A DNA stretch of 64,000 nucleotides. Source: Mxb001 sp049431945 (lineage in GTDB: Bacteria; Actinomycetota; Actinomycetes; S36-B12). Shown here in pieces: positions 1 through 6,051 of this stretch. The notes below the pieces were generated by a model, which worked only from the letters and a program-made list of their open reading frames with translations, had not been told where the DNA came from and ran no database searches. Each line of letters starts with the position of its first letter. Positions within the stretch are counted from its first letter, which is position 1. The translations under genes were made by a program, and so were the position numbers. Where the stretch lies: the NCBI GenBank assembly GCA_049431945.1, contig JBMTDJ010000002.1, positions 1 to 64,000 of the forward strand, written 5' to 3'.

Positions 1-16
1 GGCCACCTGCGCTGCC

Positions 17-37
17 AAAACGACGGCTCGTCGCGCC
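17..37 (-). terminator. Inverted copy of hairpin repeat, terminator-like on the minus strand
   Basis: On the minus strand this reads a 5-bp stem CGACG/CGTCG closing loop AGC and followed by TTTT, like a short intrinsic terminator. It is the inverted counterpart of the copies at 1342-1367 and 1380-1405. Compared with those, the two differences inside the hairpin fall in the triloop (AGC instead of AAG) and the stem is intact. Which upstream minus-strand gene it would terminate cannot be seen, because it would lie to the right, where only intergenic DNA and a plus-strand gene are present. Confidence 0.45.
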
Positions 38-54
38 GTTGAGGGTCGATCGCC

Positions 55-73
55 GCGACTAAGCGTCGTTTCG
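55..73 (+). repeat. Degenerate third copy of the hairpin repeat
   Basis: The sequence GCGACTAAGCGTCGTTTCG matches the core of the repeats at 1342-1405 with one stem mismatch (CGACT against CGTCG) and a shorter T run. It lies upstream of the DUF559 gene. The rest of 1-223 shows no other gene or clear signal. Confidence 0.4.
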
Positions 74-223
74 AGTCAAGGCGCCGTCCTCACCTCACGC
101 CGGTGGCGGCCGGCTAGCCGAAGTCAGGTGACAGCTGATCCACAGAGCCGGTGCGGCTGAGGGCTCCACAAGAGGGATCGGTACCGCCGTGTCTGCAGGT
201 CGCGGCCCGCAGGGTATCGATCC

Positions 224-1276
224 ATGACCCACCCTTCGCAGAGACAACTGATCGACCACGTCGCGGCACTCACGGAAACCGACGTCATCACCACGCGCGA
301 GGCCGCGCGACATGGCCTATCGAAACACCGGATGGCCCGTGCTGCCGACGCTGGTCTCCTTCACCGGATCGTGCGCGGCCACTATGGTCGCGGGGACGAT
401 CCCCTAGACGCGGCTCGCCACCACATCGGACGGCTGGCTGAGCGGGGTATCCCAGCCGTCCTCGGCACCCTCAGTGCGGCACCGCTCTGGGGAGTCCCGG
501 CCTTCGGAAACGCTGGCCCGATCCCGGCGACCGGTCCGCTCGCCCTGCTCGTTCCGCGAGGAGCGGATGTGCGCCAGGGAACACGGCATGGCGTTCGGAT
601 CAAGGTTGCCGACCTCGAGGCGGGGGACATCACGTCGGTCCGCGGGGTCTCGATCACCACCCCGCTGCGTACGGGACTCGATGTGGCGCGCGATCTTGGC
701 CGAAGTCGCGCTTCAGCCTTGATTCCGCTCTCCGGAGGAGTCCGAGTCCAAGCCGCCATGCTGATGAGGTCGAGTGCGGCGGGATTGGATGACGGCGAGC
801 TCGGCGCGGCGACGTCGCACGAGATCACCGACCGACTGACGAGGGATACGCGTTTGCGTCATGCGGTGCTTGCCCAACTTCATCAGCTTGTGAGCCGAGT
901 CAATGCTCGTGGAATGTCCTGGGTACGACGTGTCCTACCGGATGTCGAGCCGCTGCTCGAAACGGCGCTGGAGGGGTTCACGTGGTCCGTGATTACCGCG
1001 AGCGACCTTCCGCGTCCGGAACCGCAACGAGTGATCGTCGGGCGCAGCGGCAAGAAGTATCGGGTGGACTTCATCCTCGAAGGCCGCGTCATCCTCGAAG
1101 CTGACGGAAGGGTGAAGTACGGAGCGACGGATCCGTGGAAGGAGAAGCAGCGCCAATCCGATCTCGAGGCTGCCGGGTACTGGGTCGTGAGATGCACGTG
1201 GGAGGAGTTGGTCCATCGCCCAGGGCAGGTCCTCGCGCGCATCCGGATGGCATTGGCCCGATCAGCCGCGGTGTGA
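224..1276 (+). CDS. AbiEi-antitoxin-like / DUF559 endonuclease-fold protein
   Basis: 350 aa. Residues ~14-58 resemble the winged-helix N-terminal domain of AbiEi-type antitoxins (pattern ITTREAARHGLSKHRMARAA...RG.YG). The C-terminal ~75 residues look like a DUF559/Vsr-type PD-(D/E)XK nuclease fold: candidate catalytic acids are D282 (VDF), E292 and D294 (VILEADG), followed by a conserved GYWVVRCTWEEL segment. Such fusions are common accessory genes in Actinobacteria and their role is unproven; a DNA-binding regulator or a nuclease is possible. No AbiEii toxin partner lies downstream. The ATG at 224 has no clear ribosome-binding site. The gene is isolated, framed by hairpin repeats, and convergent with the liv operon. 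Confidence 0.75.
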   Translation: MTHPSQRQLIDHVAALTETDVITTREAARHGLSKHRMARAADAGLLHRIVRGHYGRGDDPLDAARHHIGRLAERGIPAVLGTLSAAPLWGVPAFGNAGPIPATGPLALLVPRGADVRQGTRHGVRIKVADLEAGDITSVRGVSITTPLRTGLDVARDLGRSRASALIPLSGGVRVQAAMLMRSSAAGLDDGELGAATSHEITDRLTRDTRLRHAVLAQLHQLVSRVNARGMSWVRRVLPDVEPLLETALEGFTWSVITASDLPRPEPQRVIVGRSGKKYRVDFILEGRVILEADGRVKYGATDPWKEKQRQSDLEAAGYWVVRCTWEELVHRPGQVLARIRMALARSAAV

Positions 1277-1341
1277 GGTCCCCTTCAAACGGTTGCGAGC
1301 GGACAGCATCGACGAAAGCGACGGGTGGTCGCGTGCATGGC

Positions 1342-1367
1342 GGGTCAGCGGCGCGACGAAGCGTCGT
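1342..1367 (+). repeat. 26-bp direct repeat, copy A
   Basis: Perfect 26-bp repeat of 1380-1405, with the unit starts 38 bp apart. The core is GGCGCGACGAAGCGTCGT. Each copy contains the hairpin CGACG-AAG-CGTCG. It lies between the convergent DUF559 gene and livF. Confidence 0.85.
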
Positions 1368-1370
1368 TTT
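1354..1370 (+). terminator. Candidate intrinsic terminator after the DUF559 gene
   Basis: Stem CGACG (1354-1358) and CGTCG (1362-1366) enclose loop AAG and are followed directly by TTTT (1367-1370). The stem is short for a terminator, so efficiency is uncertain. Position, 78 nt after the stop codon of the plus-strand gene, fits. Confidence 0.5.
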
Positions 1371-1379
1371 CGCATCGTG

Positions 1380-1405
1380 GGGTCAGCGGCGCGACGAAGC
1401 GTCGT
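1380..1405 (+). repeat. 26-bp direct repeat, copy B
   Basis: Second perfect copy. The hairpin arms are 1392-1396 and 1400-1404, but the T run is replaced by TCGTCA, so it is less terminator-like than copy A. Confidence 0.85.
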
Positions 1406-1449
1406 CGTCACGCAGGTGGGGTGGCCGATGAGCCCGGGATCGCGGAGTG

Positions 1450-2307
1450 TCAGGCCTTGGCGAGCGTGCCGAGGTAGAGCTCAATGACCTTCGGGTCGTT
1501 CGCGAGTTCTCGGCCGGTGCCGGTGTAGGCGTTGAAGCCCTGGTCGAGCACGTAGCCACGGTCCACGATCTGCAGGCATCGCGCTGCGTTCTGCTCGACG
1601 ATGATGACCGTGACGCCCGCGGCATTGATGCCCTTGACGTTGACGAACACCTCGTCCTGGAGAGCGGGGGAGAGGCCGGCGCTCGGCTCATCGAGCAGCA
1701 GGACACTCGGGTCCATCATCAGTGCGCGACTCATGGCGACCATCTGGCGCTCACCACCGGAGAGCGACCCCGCGCGCTGCTTGCGACGCTCCGCGATGGC
1801 CGGGAAGATACCCGCGACCTTCTCGAACTGCGGGCCGAAGAGTTTGGGATTCTGGTAGCACCCGACCTGGAGGTTCTCCTCGATGGTCAGCGACGGGAAC
1901 ACGTTGTTGGTCTGCGGGACGAATGCCACACCCTCGTGGACGAGTACGTCGGCGCGCAGATTGGTGATGTCGCGACCGCGCAGAGTCACCGTGCCCGAGT
2001 GGACGCGCACCAGGCCGAACATGGCCTTGAGGAGGGTGGACTTGCCGGCGCCGTTCGGGCCGATGATGCCGACGAGTTCGCCCTGCTTGGCCGTCAGGGA
2101 GCATCCATTGAGGATGTTGACGCCCGGGAAGTAGCCTGCAACGAGGTCGTCGGCGTGGATGATGTAGGCGTCGTCACCAGGCACCGCGGCACCCGGATGC
2201 ACTGCCTGCTCGGCGTTGAGATCGATCTCCTGCTCGAATACCGGCAGTTCCCGCGGGTCGTTCTCCTCGCCCGCGGGAAGGCCTGCCTGCGGGTCAAAGC
2301 CGCTCAT
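1450..2307 (-). CDS. livF: Branched-chain amino-acid-type ABC transporter ATP-binding protein LivF
   Basis: 285 aa ATPase energising the LivH/LivM permease pair on the cytoplasmic face. Walker A GPNGAGKST is at ~83-91, signature LSGGE at ~182 and Walker B VLLLDEP at ~202. An N-terminal extension of about 50 acidic residues precedes the ABC domain and is unusual for LivF. Its ATG overlaps the livG stop codon by 4 nt, so the two are translationally coupled. It is the last gene of the minus-strand operon livH-M-G-F. The substrate could be branched-chain amino acids, urea or short amides; sequence alone does not decide. Confidence 0.9.
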   Translation of the reverse strand: MSGFDPQAGLPAGEENDPRELPVFEQEIDLNAEQAVHPGAAVPGDDAYIIHADDLVAGYFPGVNILNGCSLTAKQGELVGIIGPNGAGKSTLLKAMFGLVRVHSGTVTLRGRDITNLRADVLVHEGVAFVPQTNNVFPSLTIEENLQVGCYQNPKLFGPQFEKVAGIFPAIAERRKQRAGSLSGGERQMVAMSRALMMDPSVLLLDEPSAGLSPALQDEVFVNVKGINAAGVTVIIVEQNAARCLQIVDRGYVLDQGFNAYTGTGRELANDPKVIELYLGTLAKA

Positions 2308-3188
2308 GCGCTGCTCCCATCGGTCAAGGACTCACCGCTGGTGGTGAGCTGCTGATCGTGATGCGCGCCGAGATAGGCGTCGATCACACGCTGGTCGCCC
2401 ATGACAGCAGCAGGGGTCCCCTCGGAGATCACCTTGCCCTGTGCCATGACGATGACCCAGTCGCTGACGTCGCGCACCATGTCCATGTCGTGCTCGACGA
2501 AGACGACGCTGGTGCCCTGCTCCCGAATGTCGCGGATGTGATCCAGCAGGCTCTGCTTCAATGCCGGATTGACGCCCGCCATGGGCTCATCGAGCATGAC
2601 GAGCTTGGGGTCGAGCATGAGCGCGCGCGCCATCTCGAGGAGCTTGCGCTGACCGCCGGAGAGCGATCCTGCGAAGTCGTCGGCCTTGGCGGCGAGGTTG
2701 AATCGCTCCAGCAAAGTCATGGCCTTCTCGGTGTTCTTCTTCTCCTGGCTTCGCCATGTGAAGGGCAGGATGGACGCTGCCATGAGCTCGCCGGTCTGAC
2801 CGGTTGCGCCCAGCCTCATGTTGTCCATGACCGTCATTCGGGACAGGCTCTTGGTCAACTGGAAGGTGCGCACCATGCCGCGCCGGGCGAGCTTGTGCGG
2901 CGCGGTGTTGGTGATGACAGCCCCGTCGTAGGACCACGATCCCGCGTCGGCCTTGTCGAAGCCGCTGAGCAGGTTGAAGAACGTCGACTTGCCCGCCCCG
3001 TTGGGGCCGATCAGTGCCGTGATCGCGCCGCGCTGGAACTCCGCATGGTCGACTTCAACCGCGGTGAGGCCACCGAACCGACGCGTGACCCCGTCCGTGA
3101 CGAGGATCGGGTCCGGCTTTGCTACGCCGGGCTCGGAAGGCACCGAACTGAGTGCGGCAACCGCTTGGTTAGCCATATCACCGGGCAT
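2304..3188 (-). CDS. livG: Branched-chain amino-acid-type ABC transporter ATP-binding protein LivG
   Basis: 294 aa second ATPase of the HAAT-family importer. Walker A GPNGAGKSTF is at ~61-70, signature SLSGGQRK at ~175 and Walker B VMLDEP at ~197, with the LivG-type insertion between Walker A and the signature. The start at 3188 overlaps the end of livM by 11 nt and has AGGAG about 10 nt upstream. A second ATG at 3176 (MANQ) is possible but is further from that Shine-Dalgarno. Third gene in livH-M-G-F. Confidence 0.9.
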   Translation of the reverse strand: MPGDMANQAVAALSSVPSEPGVAKPDPILVTDGVTRRFGGLTAVEVDHAEFQRGAITALIGPNGAGKSTFFNLLSGFDKADAGSWSYDGAVITNTAPHKLARRGMVRTFQLTKSLSRMTVMDNMRLGATGQTGELMAASILPFTWRSQEKKNTEKAMTLLERFNLAAKADDFAGSLSGGQRKLLEMARALMLDPKLVMLDEPMAGVNPALKQSLLDHIRDIREQGTSVVFVEHDMDMVRDVSDWVIVMAQGKVISEGTPAAVMGDQRVIDAYLGAHHDQQLTTSGESLTDGSSA

Positions 3189-4161
3189 CGAGGGAGATCT
3201 CCTTCCGGTCTCCGAGGACTCCCTGTGGTCGGAAGATCATCAAGAGCATGAGCCCGAGACCCACGAGGATGAAGCGGATGGGGCCGATCTGGGTCGTGTC
3301 GAGGAACGTAACCGTGCCGCCCTGGACGAGAAGGATGAGCGTCTGCTCGACGAAGACGAGGAGGAACCAGAAGATGAGCGCGCCGACGACGGGCCCGAGC
3401 ACACGCGCAGCGCCACCGAGGATCAAGATCGTGTAGCAGAAGAACGTGAAGTCGGGGACGAAGGAGTCGGGCTGCACGGACTGCTTGGCCACGGCCCAGA
3501 AGATGCCGGCCAGGGTGCCGAAGAGACCACCGAGGACCAGGGCCTGCATTTTGCGCAGGTAGGTGCTCTTGCCGAGTGCGCGCACGGCGTCCTCGTCCTC
3601 GCGGATGCCCTTGAGGATGCGACCCCACGGGCTGCGCATGAGCGCCCAGGTCAGCAGCAGGAGCAGGGCGATGACGAGCCAGCCCACGATGACGACCCAA
3701 AGGTCGTTGCGGGTGAAGTTGAACGGCCCAAACTCGAAGCGATCCTGCTCGGGGAAGGGGTTGAGCGCGTAGAAGTCGTCGCCCATCTTGCCGCTGATGC
3801 CCTGTGACCCGCCGAGGAAGTCGATGGACTTGGACGCCAGGCGCATGATCTCGCCGGTGGCGATGGTCACGATGGCGAGATAGTCCGCCCGCAATCGCAG
3901 GGTGGGAACGCCGAGAATCAACGACAGGATGACGGAGAGGAACAGGGCCGCGATGATGGACAGCCAGAGGTTCCAGCCGATGGTGATGACGAAGACGCCG
4001 ATGCCGTACGAGCCGACAGCGACGAATGCGATCTGGCCGAAGTTGAGCAGGCCGGTGTAGCCGAACTGGATGTTCAGGCCCATCGTGGCGAGCAGATAGA
4101 TGATTGCCGTGACACCGATCGCCTGGGTGATCGACTGAGTGAGGACGAATCCGAAGTCCAT
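3178..4161 (-). CDS. livM: Branched-chain amino-acid-type ABC transporter permease LivM
   Basis: 327 aa polytopic permease with about eight hydrophobic segments. It contains the LivM-type motif GLNIQFGYTGLLNFGQ near the N terminus and a cytoplasmic coupling region around GRILKGIREDEDAVRALGK (about residue 180-200). It ends in a hydrophilic tail after the last membrane segment. It follows livH with almost no spacing (livH stop at 4163) and overlaps livG, so it should be made in stoichiometry with them. Confidence 0.9.
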   Translation of the reverse strand: MDFGFVLTQSITQAIGVTAIIYLLATMGLNIQFGYTGLLNFGQIAFVAVGSYGIGVFVITIGWNLWLSIIAALFLSVILSLILGVPTLRLRADYLAIVTIATGEIMRLASKSIDFLGGSQGISGKMGDDFYALNPFPEQDRFEFGPFNFTRNDLWVVIVGWLVIALLLLLTWALMRSPWGRILKGIREDEDAVRALGKSTYLRKMQALVLGGLFGTLAGIFWAVAKQSVQPDSFVPDFTFFCYTILILGGAARVLGPVVGALIFWFLLVFVEQTLILLVQGGTVTFLDTTQIGPIRFILVGLGLMLLMIFRPQGVLGDRKEISLDAR

Positions 4162-4162
4162 G

Positions 4163-5449
4163 TCAGCCCACCCTCTCCGCGCGTCCGAGGAGCCCTTGTG
4201 GTCGTACGAGGAGCAGAACGATCATGAGGAACAGTGCCGCCGCGGTCTTGAGTTCCGTGGGGACGAACAGGGTGCTCAGCTGCACGGTGATGCCCACAAC
4301 GAACGCGCCGACGAGTGCGCCGCCGATCGTGCCGAGGCCGCCCAGCACGATCGCGGCGAACATGGTGAGCAGCAGGTACTGGCCCATGGTCCACACGACG
4401 TTCTGCGTCATGCCGAGGAACACACCGGCGAACGCCGCAAGGCCCGCGCCGATGATCCAGACCACGGAGATCACTCGCTCGACGTTGACGCCCGAGGCGG
4501 AGGCCAGAGCCGGGTTGTCCGACACCGCGCGCGTGGCCTTGCCGATGCGCGACGACCGCAGCCACCAGACCGTCACCGCCAGAGCCGCAATGGCGAGCAG
4601 GGCCAGGACGATCGACTTGGGTGTGACGAAGATCGGGCCGATTTCAATACCCGGCTGGCCGGCGAACTGCTCGTAACTTCGCGGCTGGCCGCCGAAGACC
4701 AGCAGGAGGAAGTAGCGGATGGTGATCGCCAGGCCGATGCTCACGATCATGGCGGCGATCAAGCCGGTGCGACGCTTGCGGAGGGGACGCCACAGCACCT
4801 GGTTCTGGCCCCAGCCCCACAGCAGCGCGCTCACGAGCACGGCGATGGGGGCCGCGATCAAGATGTTGAGGCCGATGGGCGGGGAATTGATGACTAGCGC
4901 TGTGAAGGCGCCGAGGGTGAGCAACTCGCCGTGGGAGAAGTTCGTCAGGCCCGTGGTGCCGAAGATGAGGTTGAGGCCGAGGGCACCGAGCGCGATGATG
5001 AGCGACAGGACGATGCCATCGATCAGGAGCTGAAGGACGCGCGTGCCGGTGATGCTGCTCGGCGATCCACCGCCGGATTCGCCACCTTCACCGGGCACTC
5101 CCACGGGGAAGAGCGCCTTCTTGTCGCCGGTGAGGACGTTGACGACTCGCTCGGGGCCGTCCTTGATCGTGTCGCCATTGGGGATCGTCGCCTCGTCGAC
5201 CGTCACGGTGTACTTGCCCGATCCGGGCACCTCCACGGTGGCCTCGCCCTTGTCGTCGGTCTGGGCGGTTCCCGTGAATCCGTCCGGCCCCGTCACGTTG
5301 ACCGAAACGCCCGGTATGGGCGCTTTGTCGACATCCGAGACGATGGCTGTGATTGAGGGGCCGTCGGCATGTGCTGCACCGAGCCCCATGAGTGACGCAG
5401 CGAGGAATCCCAGGAGTAGCAGGGTGAGTCGGGCAGCTCCCCGGTGCAC
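4163..5449 (-). CDS. livH: LivH-type ABC permease with N-terminal secreted Ig-like (carboxypeptidase-regulatory/Cna-B-like) domain
   Basis: 428 aa if started at GTG 5449, chosen because AGGAGG lies at 5454-5459 and because it yields a normal signal peptide (residues ~1-28, ending GAAHA). A longer frame upstream lacks a better start. Residues ~30-110 form a small beta-rich domain: TAIVSDVDKAPIPGVSVNVTG...TDDKGEATVEVPGSGKYTVTVDE, typical of Cna-B/CarboxypepD-regulatory folds. A Gly/Ser-rich linker follows. The LivH permease starts at ~135, with motif GLNLIFGTTGLTNFSHGE and about eight membrane segments. The extra domain should lie outside the membrane. UrtB urea permeases also carry N-terminal extensions, so a urea/amide transporter is an alternative. 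No substrate-binding protein gene lies in the window. Confidence 0.8.
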   Translation of the reverse strand: MHRGAARLTLLLLGFLAASLMGLGAAHADGPSITAIVSDVDKAPIPGVSVNVTGPDGFTGTAQTDDKGEATVEVPGSGKYTVTVDEATIPNGDTIKDGPERVVNVLTGDKKALFPVGVPGEGGESGGGSPSSITGTRVLQLLIDGIVLSLIIALGALGLNLIFGTTGLTNFSHGELLTLGAFTALVINSPPIGLNILIAAPIAVLVSALLWGWGQNQVLWRPLRKRRTGLIAAMIVSIGLAITIRYFLLLVFGGQPRSYEQFAGQPGIEIGPIFVTPKSIVLALLAIAALAVTVWWLRSSRIGKATRAVSDNPALASASGVNVERVISVVWIIGAGLAAFAGVFLGMTQNVVWTMGQYLLLTMFAAIVLGGLGTIGGALVGAFVVGITVQLSTLFVPTELKTAAALFLMIVLLLVRPQGLLGRAERVG

Positions 5450-5500
5450 TCGGCCTCCTGAAGTCAACGGGGCCCCCATCGGGCCCCAGCGGTGCGGGTG

Positions 5501-5506
5501 AGCATA
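5501..5506 (-). promoter_or_regulatory. Candidate -10 element for the liv operon
   Basis: TATGCT on the minus strand, fitting the actinobacterial TANNNT consensus. It predicts a leader of about 45 nt before the GTG at 5449 and its AGGAGG site. No convincing -35 element was found. Confidence 0.35.
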
Positions 5507-5559
5507 GCCGTATGTCCACAGAGGGGAAGCCCATTGGGACATTCGGGACGAAGTCGTGA

Positions 5560-6018
5560 CTATGAACCGGCTTCCGCGTCGCGCAGGAAGCAACTGAGGC
5601 GTGCCGTGCAGATCGGTCGGTCATCCTCGTCGCGGACCACGATGTGGGCCGTGACGAGAGTGCGGCCGACGCTCAGCGGCGTGGCGACTGCCGTGACCCA
5701 GCCCGTCCGCGCCGACCGATGATGCGTGCAGGACAGTTCGATACCGACCGCGTAGCGATCTGATCCAGCGTTCAGATTGGCCAGGACGGAGCCCACGCTC
5801 TCCGCGAGTACGGCGCTGGCGCCACCGTGGAGGAGTCCGAAGGGCTGGGTGTTGCCCTCCACGGGGATCCGGGCGACGACCCGATCCGGAGCGGTGTGGA
5901 TCCACTCCATGCGCATGCGCTCGCCAAGCCCGCCGCGGTCGGCGTCGGCGATGTGCGCGAGCACCTGCGCATCACGGCTGTGGTCATCCTTCGCTGAGTT
6001 CACGGCATCGTCGGGCAT
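5560..6018 (-). CDS. PaaI/MenI-like hotdog-fold thioesterase
   Basis: 152 aa single hotdog domain. The signature QPFGLLHGGASAVLAESVGS (HGG at 64-66, likely catalytic E73) is that of PaaI/EntH/MenI acyl-CoA thioesterases, which hydrolyse aryl- or hydroxynaphthoyl-CoA esters. A role in menaquinone synthesis (DHNA-CoA hydrolysis) or phenylacetate metabolism is possible, but substrate specificity cannot be read from sequence. It is transcribed divergently from polA, an arrangement I recall from several actinobacteria. The ATG at 6018 sits 6 nt after a TAGGCT hexamer and has no Shine-Dalgarno, suggesting leaderless translation. Confidence 0.8.
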   Translation of the reverse strand: MPDDAVNSAKDDHSRDAQVLAHIADADRGGLGERMRMEWIHTAPDRVVARIPVEGNTQPFGLLHGGASAVLAESVGSVLANLNAGSDRYAVGIELSCTHHRSARTGWVTAVATPLSVGRTLVTAHIVVRDEDDRPICTARLSCFLRDAEAGS

Positions 6019-6024
6019 GGGGCC

Positions 6025-6030
6025 AGCCTA
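6025..6030 (-). promoter_or_regulatory. -10 hexamer TAGGCT of the thioesterase gene (leaderless)
   Basis: TAGGCT on the minus strand ends exactly 6 nt before ATG 6018. It lies 9 bp from the opposing polA -10. Confidence 0.6.
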
Positions 6031-6039
6031 GGAGCGCCC

Positions 6040-6045
6040 TAGGAT
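6040..6045 (+). promoter_or_regulatory. -10 hexamer TAGGAT of polA (leaderless)
   Basis: TAGGAT ends 6 nt before GTG 6052. Both opposing hexamers overlap a CCTAGG palindrome (6027-6032 and 6038-6043), and the two palindromes start 11 bp apart. Confidence 0.6.
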
Positions 6046-6051
6046 CGGGGC

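Noticed and set aside
1342..1405. CRISPR-like repeat-spacer pair
   Set aside because: Only two direct copies with a 12-bp gap, no array and no cas genes; the hairpin-terminator reading fits better.
1447..2355. Long plus-strand open frame across livF
   Set aside because: It mirrors the codon pattern of livF on the opposite strand, has no recognisable domain, and livF has intact ABC motifs. Such shadow frames are common in high-GC DNA.
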